Positions 31,683-40,308 of a stretch of DNA of 64,000 bases are shown here, piece after piece. The stretch lies in assembly GCF_016093275.1 (NCBI RefSeq), contig NZ_JAEDAK010000002.1, positions 434,001-498,000 on the forward strand. Reading direction: 5' to 3'. A program made the position numbers and the translations under genes. The stretch's first letter is position 1, and every line of letters starts with the position of its first letter. Source of the DNA: Inhella proteolytica. Its GTDB lineage: Bacteria; Pseudomonadota; Gammaproteobacteria; Burkholderiales; Burkholderiaceae_C. The notes beneath the pieces are model-generated. The model was not told the DNA's origin and did not search any database. It saw nothing but the letters and a program-made list of their open reading frames with translations.

Positions 31683-32314
31683 AGAGCCCGCCGGGTTTTG
31701 GCTTCGCCGAAGCCTTCGGCTTTCGTCCCGGCAGCCGACCTACTTTCTTGCTCGTGCAAGAAAGTAGGCAAAGAACACGCGCCCGCTCCGCTGCCCCCGG
31801 CCTGCGGCCGGTGATTCCCTGCGCTGCTCGCGTCTTGGGGCGGCAGGGCGGAACGCACTGCGTTCGCTGCGCTCTCTCCGTTTGAACGGCCGCCCTGGGC
31901 CAGAGGTGGATGCGCGCTGCGCGCGCGCCCCAAGCCGCTGTGCTGCTCGGCAGCTCCGAAGGGCGAGCAGCCAACAGCCGGACAGCCAACAGCCGGGAAA
32001 CGGCACCGTGTTTGAAGTCCGGGCTGTTCGGCATTCGGCTGTTGGCTGTTGGCTGCTGCCCCTATGCAGGTGCCGAGCAGCACAGAAATGCTGGGCGGCG
32101 TGCGGCACGCACGCCCACCCAACTGACTCGGCCCAACTGTCTGAGCGGAGTGCGCGAAGCGAACGCAGCGAGTTTTGGGCCGGCCCAGCATTTCGCGCAG
32201 CGCAGGGAACCCGGCCGCAGGCCGGGCGCCGGAATCGGGGCCGTGTTCTTTGCCTACTTTCTTGCACGAGCAAGAAAGTAGGTCGGCTGCCGGGACGAAA
32301 GCCCGGCGGGCGCT
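31683..32314. repeat. Palindromic intergenic element, type B copy 1
   Basis: This 632-bp imperfect palindrome lies between convergent genes. Outer arms at about 31,683-31,830 and 32,190-32,314 are inverted copies: both contain CTTTCTTGC...GCAAGAAAG hairpins (31743-31768; 32256-32280) followed by GGCAAAGAACACG. The right arm carries AACTGTCTGAGCGGAGTGCG near 32,134. The centre (about 31,965-32,080) consists of repeated AGCCAACAGCCG/CGGCTGTTGGCT units facing each other. The same design and centre occur at 58,381-58,999. There is no coding potential beyond arginine- and serine-rich shadows. Confidence 0.82.
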
Positions 32315-32387
32315 CACGCACCCCACCGCGCACCGTTCGACGCGCAAGCCTGATCCGCGTCGATACGAGCCAAAGCCGCGCACGACG

Positions 32388-32885
32388 CTAGCTCGCAAAC
32401 GCCATCACCAACCCAACCCCCAAGCCATACGGCAAATGCGACACCGTGCTCGCCAGCAGCGCATCCGAACCCGGCGGCCCGCGCCGCCCCCACAGGCCCC
32501 AGCCGAAGCAGGGCAGCAGCACGAACCAAGGCAGGACCGAAGTCGCCAGCCCGAACAGCAGCCCTCCCACCAAGTGATGAATCGGCGCCAGCCCAGCAGG
32601 CAGCGCGAACAGCGAGGTGAACAGCAGCGGGTACAGCAGGGCCACGCCGCCGCCACCGATCAGAAAGTGAAAGGCCCAGCCCATCGCCGTCTCGGCCGGC
32701 AGCGCCGGTGCCTGGCGGATGTCGGCATGGCGCAGCCGGCCCTCGCGCCAGCCCAGCACCCAGCGGCCGATCAAGGCCACGTTGACGCCGCTGCTCACGC
32801 CCACGCGGGCCGCGTAGGTCTCGGTGATGTCCATCAGCAGCGCGCCGAGCAGGCCGCCGAGGAAGGCAAAGACGAAGGGTTCCAT
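32388..32885 (-). CDS. DUF2938-family membrane protein
   Basis: This 165-residue protein has about four membrane segments: VFAFLGGLLGALLMDITE at the start, GWAFHFLIGGGGVALLYPLLF, HLVGGLLFGLATSVLPWFVLLP and LPYGLGVGLVMAF. It matches the DUF2938 family in length and in the GRW.LG...HFLIG...HL.YG pattern. The function is unknown. It lies 103 bp downstream of the metallothionein-like gene on the same strand, so a shared transcript is possible, and it converges with the LytTR operon across the palindromic element. Confidence 0.82.
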   Translation of the reverse strand: MEPFVFAFLGGLLGALLMDITETYAARVGVSSGVNVALIGRWVLGWREGRLRHADIRQAPALPAETAMGWAFHFLIGGGGVALLYPLLFTSLFALPAGLAPIHHLVGGLLFGLATSVLPWFVLLPCFGWGLWGRRGPPGSDALLASTVSHLPYGLGVGLVMAFAS

Positions 32886-32988
32886 TCAGGGGCTCAGGGG
32901 CAAAAGACGAGGGATGCAGACCCAGGGGGTGGACGCCGCGCCGCCCGGCAGCTCAGCGCCGGGCGAACGCGGTCGGTGTCCACGGTCT

Positions 32989-33144
32989 TCAGACCTTCGG
33001 GCAGGCGCAGGCCGAGCCGCAGCGGCAGGCCGGGCCGCAGGCGCAATGCGACGGTGCCGCGGTCTGGGCGGCGGGCGTCTGGCAGCCACAGGTGCAGCCG
33101 GTGCCGGGGCAGGCGCTGCAGGGGCAGGGGGTGGTGTCGTTCAT
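32989..33144 (-). CDS. Metallothionein-like 12-cysteine protein
   Basis: This 51-residue protein has 12 cysteines (positions 7, 9, 12, 17, 19, 21, 34, 36, 40, 42, 46, 48) in CxC and CxxC patterns, plus one histidine and no aromatic residues. This is the composition of a metallothionein that sequesters Cu(I), Zn(II) or Cd(II) in the cytoplasm. AGGAAG about eight bases before the ATG at 33144 supports translation; a longer in-frame extension has no such support. No CueR-type box is visible upstream, so it may not belong to the copper regulon. It may be co-transcribed with the DUF2938 gene. Confidence 0.75.
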   Translation of the reverse strand: MNDTTPCPCSACPGTGCTCGCQTPAAQTAAPSHCACGPACRCGSACACPKV

Positions 33145-33313
33145 GGTCAGCTTCCTTTGCGTTGCATCGAGGACGGGATGTCGTCGATGGGCGCACTGTC
33201 GGAGGCTTGAGCCGGCAGCCCTAGCGGGGTGCGACGAAGGGTCGGGGGGCATACGGGAAGGGTCGGGGGCGGCTACCGAACGGTGGGGCAGTTGGAGTAC
33301 TTCGACGGCAAGG

Positions 33314-33850
33314 CTAACGCCCACCGCTTGCCGCTTGACCCGATCGGAGTGGCCTGCCCTGACATGCCCGCCGGGTGGATGGGTGAGGCGCTCCCTGCGT
33401 CGTCGCCTTCTTCAGCCTAGCAATGACATGCTGCTCACGCCCCCCAGAGAGACCAACCAGCTCAACAGCTGTTTCCCCTTCTGCATTGCGTTGGTGCGGA
33501 TCTGCTCCATGTGCGAGCAAGAGCTCGACCCCCGGGAGATTGACCCAGCTAGCCGCGTTCATGAGAGGTGTGTACCCATACGCACCGAGGTTGGGATCGG
33601 CACACGCTTTCAAGAGTTCGGCGAGCACCTTGTTTCCACCATGTGGGCCCGTAGCGATGTACAGGAGGCTTTCGTTTCGGGGGCTAAGGGTGTTGGGATT
33701 GCCGCCAGCCTCCAGCCAATCAACAACGTAGCCGTGGTCATCGTGTTCGACGGCCTCGAAGATGTTCGCGGGCTTCTTCGTACACGCAGCGAGAGCTGCG
33801 AGCACCAGAAGCACCAATGCAGCGGACCTAAGGCAAGCAGATCGGCTCAT
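33314..33850 (-). CDS. Ankyrin-repeat lipoprotein
   Basis: This 178-residue protein has a lipoprotein signal (LVLLVLAALAAC) and two to three ankyrin repeats, for example GYTPLMNAASWVNLPGVELLLAHGADPHQRN (about 95-125) and the preceding NESLLYIATGPHGGNKVLAELLKACADPN. The ankyrin fold mediates protein contacts; the partner is unknown. The codon use is less GC-biased than in neighbouring genes, suggesting recent acquisition or relaxed selection. It may be co-transcribed with the small gene at 33,918-34,133. Confidence 0.78.
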   Translation of the reverse strand: MSRSACLRSAALVLLVLAALAACTKKPANIFEAVEHDDHGYVVDWLEAGGNPNTLSPRNESLLYIATGPHGGNKVLAELLKACADPNLGAYGYTPLMNAASWVNLPGVELLLAHGADPHQRNAEGETAVELVGLSGGREQHVIARLKKATTQGAPHPSTRRACQGRPLRSGQAASGGR

Positions 33851-33917
33851 CGGCAGGTCTCTGTTCGTTGAAAGTCATCCAGCACTGCCCCACGACGGCT
33901 GTGGAATCGAAAAGCGT

Positions 33918-34133
33918 TCACAGGACACCCCGAGGGGCGAGGTCCGGGTGCTGCGCATAGATCGGGTCAAGCAGTTCGTTCGACAGCCTACCGACGGTCA
34001 GTCCGATCGTCTTCTGATAGGCGGGGAAGTCAGCTGGCGGCAACGCTGCTTGCGCATGCGCCAAAGATTCCATCAGGCTAGCTATCGCTGCTTCGAGTGA
34101 GTTGGAAATCGCGCTGGCCGCAGCTCTATCCAT
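33918..34133 (-). CDS. Small hypothetical protein
   Basis: This 71-residue, mostly helical soluble protein has no recognised domain (helices around ISNSLEAAIASLMESLAHAQ and LTVGRLSNELLDPIYAQH). A good ribosome binding site (AAGGAAG) precedes the ATG. It lies 67 bp upstream of the ankyrin lipoprotein gene on the same strand, in the same patch of lower GC. The function is unknown. Confidence 0.55.
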   Translation of the reverse strand: MDRAAASAISNSLEAAIASLMESLAHAQAALPPADFPAYQKTIGLTVGRLSNELLDPIYAQHPDLAPRGVL

Positions 34134-34501
34134 GGTGCTCGCTTCCTTTCATGCTCTGCTCAATCCCGAAGATGCGCCAACCAATGCTGTTCGCAATTTG
34201 AACCTTTGATCGCAGTTACGCCAGTTCCGCTCACACGCTGGGAGCAGCACCGCATGATCCGCTGCGTTTTGAATTTTTCGTCTCCTCATGGCTGGCATGC
34301 CCAGGGGGAGCAGGCTCTGAGAGGTCACCCCGAATCGACGCTCCAAGCGCTTGCGCGCGTCGCCCCTGCAGTCACCACTCGGTCGCCCGCCACCACCACT
34401 CCCGGACACCCCCCGACCCCCGGTCGCAATCCCTTCACCTGCCGCCCCACCCCCCGCCACAGTCCGTCCCAGCCCCACCCCAGCCCCCACCGGGACAGAC
34501 C
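34134..34501. other. Intergenic region without supported gene
   Basis: The first 190 bases are visibly poorer in GC than the rest of the window; the last 150 bases are very C-rich on the plus strand. No gene, repeat or clear promoter is supported. It contains the upstream regions of the small hypothetical gene (minus) and the DUF6010-like gene (plus). Confidence 0.35.
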
Positions 34502-34924
34502 ATGGAACTCCTCATCGGCAGCACGCTCGCCCTCTTCGTCGGCGCCGCCACCTCCGCCCTGGGCATGGACCGCGAGCGCGTGTTCTATCCAACGGTGCTG
34601 ATCGTCGTCGCCAGCTACTACCTGCTGTTCGCCGCCATCGGCAGCAGCGGCGAGCCGCTGTTGCCCGAGCTGGGCGTGGCCGCGCTCTTCATCGGCCTGG
34701 CGGTGTGGGGCTGGCGGCGCAATCTCTGGTGGGTGGTGGCCGGCCTGGCCGGGCATGGGCTGATGGATGCGGTGCACCACCTGCTGGTGCACAACCCGGG
34801 CGTGCCGCGCAGCTGGCCGGGCTTCTGCATGGCCTATGACCTGGTGGCCGCGGCCTGGCTGGCCTGGTTGCTGGCGCGGCGCGGCTTGCCGGCAAGAGCG
34901 CTGAGGCCGGGGATGGCCGGCTGA
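34502..34924 (+). CDS. Small membrane protein (DUF6010-like)
   Basis: This 140-residue protein has four predicted membrane helices (LLIGSTLALFVGAATSALG, VFYPTVLIVVASYYLLFAAI, LGVAALFIGLAVWGW, WWVVAGLAGHGLMDAVHH) and a DLVAAAWLAWLLARR tail. The pattern GMDRERVFYPTVLI...YY...HGLMDAVH matches a family of uncharacterised small membrane proteins. The histidines in the fourth segment could bind metal. It is followed after ten bases by a helix-turn-helix gene. Confidence 0.7.
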   Translation: MELLIGSTLALFVGAATSALGMDRERVFYPTVLIVVASYYLLFAAIGSSGEPLLPELGVAALFIGLAVWGWRRNLWWVVAGLAGHGLMDAVHHLLVHNPGVPRSWPGFCMAYDLVAAAWLAWLLARRGLPARALRPGMAG

Positions 34925-34934
34925 CAATCCGCCA

Positions 34935-35189
34935 ATGGCACAAGGCAAACGGATTTCGGCAGAGATTGACGGCACGGCGCTGGACGCGATCAAGGCGCTG
35001 GGCGCGGCCGCCAAGCAGGCGCGGCTGCAGGCCGGCGAGGGCCAGGCGGCGGCTGCCGCCCGGCTCGGGGTGCATGTGCAGACGATCGGCCGCATCGAGG
35101 CCGGCGAGCCGGGCGTGGCGATCGGCCACGTGATGGGCCTGCTCGCGCTGTATGGCCTCTCGGCGCGCCTGCACAAAAGCGAGGCTTAA
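34935..35189 (+). CDS. XRE-family helix-turn-helix protein
   Basis: This 84-residue DNA-binding protein has a single Cro/C1-type helix-turn-helix: [56 protein letters not shown] (about 18-73). It resembles HipB-type regulators, but no HipA toxin gene is adjacent. Its stop codon overlaps that of the convergent copA gene by four bases, in a shared TTAA. Confidence 0.82.
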   Translation: MAQGKRISAEIDGTALDAIKALGAAAKQARLQAGEGQAAAAARLGVHVQTIGRIEAGEPGVAIGHVMGLLALYGLSARLHKSEA

Positions 35190-37408
35190 GCCCGCTTCCA
35201 GCGCCGCAGCAGCAGCGCATTGCCCACCACGCTGACGCTGCTGAAGGCCATGGCCGCGCCGGCCAGCATGGGGTTGAGCAGGCCGAAGGCGGCGAGCGGG
35301 ATGCCGATGACGTTGTAGGCAAAGGCCCAGAACAGGTTCTGGCGGATCTTGGCGTAGGTGCGGCGCGAGATGGCGATGGCGTCGGCCACCAGGGCCGGGT
35401 CGCCGCGCATCAGGGTGATGCCGGCGGCCTGCATGGCCACCTCGGTGCCGGTGGCCATGGCGATGCCGACATCGGCGGCGGCCAGCGCGGGGGCGTCGTT
35501 CAGGCCATCGCCCACCATCGCCACCACGGCGCCGCGCTGGCGCAGCGCGGCCACGGCGCCGGCCTTGTGCTCGGGCAGCACCTCGGCCTCGAAGCGGCCC
35601 ACGCCCAGCTGCTGGGCCACGGCCGCGGCGCTGCCGCGGTTGTCACCGGTCAGCATCACGGTCTGCACGCCCTCGGCATGCAGGGCTTCGATGGCGGCGG
35701 CGGCGCTGGGCTTGAGGGCGTCGCCAAAGGCCAGCAGGCCGAGCAGCTGCAGGCTGCCATCGGCGCGGCGCTCGGCCAGCCAGCTGACGCTGCGGCCCTG
35801 GCGTTCCTGCGCCATGGCCAGGGCTTGGTGCGGCGCCAGCTCAGCACCCAGTTCCAGCAGGTAGCGGCGGCTGCCCAGGTGCAGTTCACGCCCGTCCACA
35901 CGGCCGGTGATGCCGCGCCCGGGCACGGCCTGCAGGCCTTCGGCGCGCGGGGCCACGAAGCCCTGCTGCTCGGCCTGGCTGCGCACGGCCTGGGCCAGCG
36001 GGTGTTCGCTGTCGGCCTGCAGGGCGGCGGCGGCGCGCAGCAGGCTGCCGGCGCTGCCTTCGATCGGTTCCAGCGCCAGCAGGCGCGGCTTGCCTTCGGT
36101 CAGGGTGCCGGTCTTGTCGAAGGCCACCACGCCGATGCGGTGCGCCAGCTCCAGGGCTTCGGCGTCCTTGATGAGGATGCCGTGGCGTGCGGCCACGCCG
36201 GTGCCGGCCATCAGGGCCGTAGGCGTGGCCAGGCCGAGCGCACAGGGGCAGGCGATGACGAGGACGGCCACGGCGTTCAGGATGGCCTGTTCCCACTGGC
36301 CGGTGGCCAGGCCCCAGCCGAACAGGGTCAGCGCGGCCAGGCCCAGCACCACGGGCACGAAGACGGCGCTGACCTGGTCGACCAGGCGCTGGATCGGGGC
36401 CTTCTTGGCCTGCGCGGTTTCCACCAGGCGCACGATGCGCGCCAGCGCCGACTCGGCGCCCACGGCCGTGGTGCGCACCAGCAGGCGCCCCTCGGCATTG
36501 ACGGAGCCGCCGGTGACGCGCTCGCCCTCCTGCTTGGGAACGGGCAGGCTCTCGCCGGTCAGCAGGGATTCATCGACCTGGCTGCGGCCTTCGACGATCA
36601 GGCCGTCCACCGGCACGCGTTCGCCCGGGCGCACCAACACCACATCGCCCACCTGCACCTGGTCGATCGGCACTTCGACCTCGCCAGCGGCGCCCACCAG
36701 GCGGGCCGTCTGCGGGCGCAGGGCCTGCAGGGCGCGGATGGCCTCGGTGGTCTGGCGCTTGGCGCGGCCTTCGAGCCACTTGCCCAGCAGCACCAGGGTG
36801 ATGACGACGGCGGCGGCCTCGAAGTACAAATGATTCATGCCCTCGTGGCCGGCATGCTCGTTCATCAGGTACAGGCTCAGGCCGAAGGCCGCGCTGGTGC
36901 CCAAAGCCACCAGCAGGTCCATATTGCCGGTGCCGGCGCGCAGGGCCTTCCAGCCGCCGCGGTAGAAGCGCGCGCCGAGCCAGAACTGCACCGGCGCGGC
37001 GAGCAGCAGTTGAACCCAGGCGGCCGGTGCCCATTCGATGCCGAAGGGCGCCAGCAGCATGGGCAGCACCAGCGGCAGGGTGAGGGCGGCGGCGATGAGG
37101 ATGCGGGTGCCCTCGCCCAGGCCCTTGCCCAGGCCGCGCTGCGGCGTGGCCGCGCTGGCCGAAGCGGCCGGTGCTGCGGCCGGCACGCTGTATCCCGCCT
37201 TTTCCACGGCGGCCACCAGGGCCGCCTGCGCGGCCTGGCCCTGCACCTCGGCACTCTCGGTGGCCAGGTTGACGCTGACCGATTGCACGCCGGGCACGGC
37301 GGCCAGCGCCTTTTCCACATGCAGCACGCAGGAAGCGCAGGTCATGCCCTCGATGGGCAGGCGCAGCGTGGGCAGACCGGTTGCGGGGAGGGGCAGGACG
37401 GCGGACAT
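35186..37408 (-). CDS. copA: Copper-exporting P1B-type ATPase CopA
   Basis: This 740-residue inner-membrane Cu(I) exporter has one N-terminal heavy-metal-binding domain with GMTCASC (22-28) and eight membrane segments. The transport motif is [11 protein letters not shown], the phosphorylation site [12 protein letters not shown], the HP motif SEHPLAQAV and the hinge [10 protein letters not shown]. The CPC motif together with late YN and MxxSS segments ([21 protein letters not shown]) identifies the Cu+ subgroup. The ATG at 37408 has GGAGAACCGCC upstream. Expression should be driven by a CueR-type promoter 300 bases upstream, separated from the gene by a 271-bp inverted-repeat element. Confidence 0.95.
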   Translation of the reverse strand: MSAVLPLPATGLPTLRLPIEGMTCASCVLHVEKALAAVPGVQSVSVNLATESAEVQGQAAQAALVAAVEKAGYSVPAAAPAASASAATPQRGLGKGLGEGTRILIAAALTLPLVLPMLLAPFGIEWAPAAWVQLLLAAPVQFWLGARFYRGGWKALRAGTGNMDLLVALGTSAAFGLSLYLMNEHAGHEGMNHLYFEAAAVVITLVLLGKWLEGRAKRQTTEAIRALQALRPQTARLVGAAGEVEVPIDQVQVGDVVLVRPGERVPVDGLIVEGRSQVDESLLTGESLPVPKQEGERVTGGSVNAEGRLLVRTTAVGAESALARIVRLVETAQAKKAPIQRLVDQVSAVFVPVVLGLAALTLFGWGLATGQWEQAILNAVAVLVIACPCALGLATPTALMAGTGVAARHGILIKDAEALELAHRIGVVAFDKTGTLTEGKPRLLALEPIEGSAGSLLRAAAALQADSEHPLAQAVRSQAEQQGFVAPRAEGLQAVPGRGITGRVDGRELHLGSRRYLLELGAELAPHQALAMAQERQGRSVSWLAERRADGSLQLLGLLAFGDALKPSAAAAIEALHAEGVQTVMLTGDNRGSAAAVAQQLGVGRFEAEVLPEHKAGAVAALRQRGAVVAMVGDGLNDAPALAAADVGIAMATGTEVAMQAAGITLMRGDPALVADAIAISRRTYAKIRQNLFWAFAYNVIGIPLAAFGLLNPMLAGAAMAFSSVSVVGNALLLRRWKRA

Positions 37409-37426
37409 GGCGGTTCTCCGGGTTAT

Positions 37427-37697
37427 GGAAACGCTGAACAGGTCCCTGCGGAGCGCGTTTGCGAGAGAACCGGCCGGCTCGTAGGCGGCGCGCGAAGGTC
37501 GGGCTCGCTGCCCGACAGCCGAGCGCGCCAACGACCGAGCGGGCCGGTTATCTCGCAAACCCTGCGGGCCATCGACTTTTCGAGCGCCGGCCGGCGTTGC
37601 GACCCTCGCCCAGGCCACCAGCCTGGGCCGCGGCTCGCGCCTTGGCCAGCATCCCGAAAAGTCGCGGCGCGCCCGCAGGGACCTGTTCAGCGTTTCC
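37427..37697. repeat. 271-bp inverted-repeat element in the copA leader
   Basis: Perfect 25-bp terminal inverted repeats bound this element: GGAAACGCTGAACAGG onward at 37427-37451, and its inverted partner at 37673-37697. Inside are further inverted pairs, such as GCGAGAGAACCGGCC with GGGCCGGTTATCTCGC and TCGACTTTTCG with CGAAAAGTCG. There is no transposase. No clear target-site duplication is visible at the ends. It lies wholly between the CueR-type promoter and copA, so it would form the copA 5' leader. It is MITE-like in form but a structured regulatory leader is possible. Confidence 0.82.
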
Positions 37698-37710
37698 GTG
37701 AATGGCCGCC

Positions 37711-37741
37711 ACTGTTGGCCTTGCCCTCAGGGGAAGGTCAA
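37711..37741 (-). promoter_or_regulatory. CueR-type promoter of copA
   Basis: On the minus strand, TTGACC (37741-37736) is followed after 19 bp by AACAGT (37716-37711). The spacer TTCCCCTGAGGGCAAGGCC carries a dyad very like that of the E. coli copA promoter. The -35 box overlaps the stop codon of the DJ-1/PfpI gene. Transcription would begin a few bases before the inverted-repeat element. Confidence 0.82.
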
Positions 37742-38430
37742 GCGGCTTGGGTCAGGGCCGCGGCGGCGCGCTCGATCAGCGGTTCCACCTCGGCAAAGCG
37801 CGGCGCCTGCAGGGCCCTCAGGCGCGCCACGCGCTCCGGGCCGGCCTTCTCGGGCGTGCCGCTGTCGAACGGGGGCTGGGGGTCGTACTCGAAGGCCAGC
37901 TGCAGGGTCTGCGCCAGCTCGGCGCCGCAGAGCTCGGCGGCCAGCGTGAGGCCGAAGTCGATGCCGGCAGTGACGCCGCCGCCCGAGAAGCGGTTGCGAT
38001 CGCGCACGACGCGTTCGGCCACCGGAATGGCGCCAAAGCGCGGCAGGTGGTGGCGCCAGGCCCAGTGGCAGGCCGAGCGGTAGCCCTGCAGCAGGCCGGC
38101 CGCGCCCAGCAGCAGGGCGCCGTTGCAGACCGAGGTGACGTAGCGCGCCTGCGCGCCCTGCGCGCGCAGGAAGGCCAGGGTGCGCGCGTCCACCAGCTGG
38201 GCGCCGACGCCAAAGCCGCCGGGCACGCAGAGCACGTCCAGCGCCGGGCAGTCCTCGAAGCGGGTGGTGGGCAGGATGCAGAAGCCGGCATCGGTGGGCA
38301 CGGGCTGCAGGTCCTGCCAGAGCAGATGCAGACGCGCGCCGGGCAGGCGGCCGAGCATCTGGGCCGGGCCGGTCAGGTCCAGCTGGGTGACGTTGGGGAA
38401 GAGCAGGAAGCCGATGTTCAGGGTCGTCAT
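37738..38430 (-). CDS. DJ-1/PfpI-family protein (isonitrile-hydratase-like)
   Basis: This 230-residue glutamine-amidotransferase-fold protein has the nucleophile elbow SVCNGALLLGAAGLL (C about 102) and the acidic GGFG motif (CVPGGFGVGAQLVD). The N-terminal FPNVTQLDLTGPAQML and GGGVTAGIDFGL near the end are typical of cyclohexyl-isocyanide hydratase (InhA)-like proteins. The real substrate is unknown. The ATG at 38430 is followed by the family start MTTLNIGFLLFP. It is divergent from a GlxA-type regulator of the same fold, which may control it. Confidence 0.86.
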   Translation of the reverse strand: MTTLNIGFLLFPNVTQLDLTGPAQMLGRLPGARLHLLWQDLQPVPTDAGFCILPTTRFEDCPALDVLCVPGGFGVGAQLVDARTLAFLRAQGAQARYVTSVCNGALLLGAAGLLQGYRSACHWAWRHHLPRFGAIPVAERVVRDRNRFSGGGVTAGIDFGLTLAAELCGAELAQTLQLAFEYDPQPPFDSGTPEKAGPERVARLRALQAPRFAEVEPLIERAAAALTQAA

Positions 38431-38514
38431 GGCAGGGCAGCAAACGGAGGAAGGGTGTGCAGCATCGTCCCGACATGGGATGGCAGCCATGCCTTTGTTT
38501 CCATAATTACTGCC

Positions 38515-39438
38515 ATGACCACACACCGCATCTGCCTGCTGATCTACCCCGGCTTCCAGCTGCTGGACGCGGCCGGGCCGCTGAGCGCCTTCGAGTACGC
38601 CGGCCGGTGCTATGCCCTGCGGGTGGTGGCGCGCCAGCCCGGCCTGGTGCCCAGCTCGGCCGGGCCGGCCTGGCAGGCCGAGGCCCTGCCCCGCCCCAGC
38701 CAGGTGGACACCCTGCTGGTGGCCGGCGGCAACGGCGTGGATGCGGCGCTGCAGGACGCCGGCCTGCGCGCTTGGGCGCGGCGCGTGGCGGCGCGTGGGG
38801 CGCGCGTGGCTTCCGTGTGCTCGGGCAGCCTGCTGCTGGCGGCGGCGGGCCTGCTGGACGGGCGCCGCGCCACCACGCATTGGCTGCGCGCCGAGCAGCT
38901 GCAGCGCGAGTACCCGACGGTGCAGGTCGAGGCCGACAGCCTCTATGTGCAGGACGGCTCCATCTGGACCAGCGCCGGCATCAGCGCCGGCATCGACCTG
39001 GCGCTGGCCCTGATTGCCGCCGACCTGGGCGAGGAGCCGGCACGGCGCGTCGCGCGTGCCCTGGTGGTGTATTTCCGGCGGCCCGGCGGGCAGTCGCAGT
39101 TCTCGGAACTGGGCCGGCTGCAGGGCCCGCGCTTCGAGGCCCTGCTGGCCTGGGCGCGCCAGCGCCTGCACGAGCCCCTGCCGGTGGAGCGTCTGGCGGC
39201 GCAGGCCTGCATGAGCCCGCGCCACTTTGCGCGCGCCTTCGTGCAGGAAACCGGGCTGACGCCCGCCAAGGCGGTGGAGCGCCTGCGCGTGGAGGCGGCG
39301 CGCGCCGCGCTCGAATCCGGCACGGCCGCACAGCTGCAAACCCTGGCGCGCGACTGCGGCCTGGGTGACAGCGAACGCATGAAGCGCAGCTTCCAGCGCG
39401 TGCTGGGCGTGGCGCCGGCGCAGCTGCGCGCGCCTTGA
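38515..39438 (+). CDS. GlxA-type AraC-family regulator with DJ-1/PfpI domain
   Basis: This 307-residue regulator has an N-terminal DJ-1/PfpI domain (CLLIYPGFQLLDAAGPLSAFE, ASVCSGSLLLAAAGLLDGR, TSAGISAGIDLALALI) and a C-terminal AraC helix-turn-helix pair (about 215-305: VERLAAQACMSPRHFARAFVQETGLTPAKAVERLR, LGDSERMKRSFQRVLGVAP). It is divergent from the isonitrile-hydratase-like gene, a common pairing of sensor and enzyme with the same fold. Its stop codon lies in the -35 box of the mipA-like promoter. Confidence 0.9.
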   Translation: MTTHRICLLIYPGFQLLDAAGPLSAFEYAGRCYALRVVARQPGLVPSSAGPAWQAEALPRPSQVDTLLVAGGNGVDAALQDAGLRAWARRVAARGARVASVCSGSLLLAAAGLLDGRRATTHWLRAEQLQREYPTVQVEADSLYVQDGSIWTSAGISAGIDLALALIAADLGEEPARRVARALVVYFRRPGGQSQFSELGRLQGPRFEALLAWARQRLHEPLPVERLAAQACMSPRHFARAFVQETGLTPAKAVERLRVEAARAALESGTAAQLQTLARDCGLGDSERMKRSFQRVLGVAPAQLRAP

Positions 39439-39465
39439 CCTTGACCGCAGGGCAGGCCCAAGCAT
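39435..39465 (+). promoter_or_regulatory. CueR-type promoter of the MipA-like gene
   Basis: TTGACC (39435-39440), a 19-bp spacer with TTGACCGCAGGGCAGGCCC, and AAGCAT (39460-39465). The dyad is imperfect but the spacer length matches the other four copper promoters. Confidence 0.65.
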
Positions 39466-39492
39466 GGCGGCTTCAACCCTCTGGAGCCCCGC

Positions 39493-40239
39493 ATGCCCCG
39501 CCCTGCCCCGCTGACCCTGTTGTTCCTGCTGAGTGCCCCGCTGGCCGCTGTTTCGGCCACCCCACCCGAGCCCGGCCACTGGAGCCTGGGCCTGGCCGCC
39601 GTCAGCCAGGAGTCGCCCTACCGCGGCGTGGCCGCCCGCCGCCACCTGCTGCCGCTGCTCGTCGTCGAGCACCCGCGCTTCGCCATCCAGGGCCCGCAGG
39701 CCGACCTGAAGCTCGGCCGCCAGGCCGGCATGGATCTGCGCCTGCGCCTGCGTTGGATCCCCGAGGGATTTGAGGCCGACGATTCGGCCGCGCTGCAGGG
39801 CCTGGCCGAACGCCGCGCCAGCGCCTGGGCCGGCCTGGCCACCCAGGGGCGCGCCGGCCCGCTGCGCCTGAGCGCCGAGTGGCTGGGCGACGCCAGCGGC
39901 CACAGCCAGGGCCAGCGCCTGCGCCTGGGCGCCAGCACCCATCTGCACGCCGGCGCCTGGCAGTTCGGCCCGCGCCTGGCCTGGACGGCCAGCGATGCCC
40001 GCCATGCCCGCTACTACTACGGTGTGCGCCCCGCAGAGGCGCGCGCCGGCCGCCCGGCCTTTGCGCCCGGTACGCAGCAGGGATGGGAATGGGGGCTGCG
40101 CGCCAGCCTCGCGGCGGGGCGCCAAGGTTCATGGGCCATCGACCTGGGCCAGCAGCGCGGCGGGCTGCCCTCGGCCAGTCCGCTGATCTCGAACGGTCCA
40201 CGCACCCAGCTCGGCATCGGCTATCTGCAGCGCTTCTAG
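39493..40239 (+). CDS. MipA/OmpV-family outer-membrane protein
   Basis: This 248-residue protein has a signal peptide (ending AAVSA) and an outer-membrane barrel pattern of alternating residues ending in GYLQRF. Family marks are SPYRGV near the N-terminus, ARYYYGVRPAEARAGRPAF (about 171-189) and the terminal aromatic residue. MipA was described as a scaffold for murein hydrolases, and related genes are induced by copper and other stresses in several bacteria. The CueR-type promoter upstream supports a copper-responsive envelope role. Confidence 0.83.
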   Translation: MPRPAPLTLLFLLSAPLAAVSATPPEPGHWSLGLAAVSQESPYRGVAARRHLLPLLVVEHPRFAIQGPQADLKLGRQAGMDLRLRLRWIPEGFEADDSAALQGLAERRASAWAGLATQGRAGPLRLSAEWLGDASGHSQGQRLRLGASTHLHAGAWQFGPRLAWTASDARHARYYYGVRPAEARAGRPAFAPGTQQGWEWGLRASLAAGRQGSWAIDLGQQRGGLPSASPLISNGPRTQLGIGYLQRF

Positions 40240-40242
40240 GGC

Positions 40243-40273
40243 TTGCGCTTGCCCCAGGGGCAAGGCTCAGCAT
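40243..40273 (+). promoter_or_regulatory. CueR-type promoter of copZ
   Basis: TTGCGC (40243-40248), then a 19-bp spacer TTGCCCCAGGGGCAAGGCT with a nearly perfect dyad (CTTGCCCCAGGGGCAAG), then CAGCAT (40268-40273). It starts four bases after the mipA-like stop codon. Confidence 0.8.
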
Positions 40274-40308
40274 GAAGCCTCCTACCCACCGCATGAACGG
40301 AGTTCGCC

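Noticed and set aside
34935-35189. Antitoxin of a HipBA-type toxin-antitoxin pair
   Set aside because: The helix-turn-helix resembles HipB, but no HipA kinase or other toxin gene adjoins it; the next gene is convergent copA.
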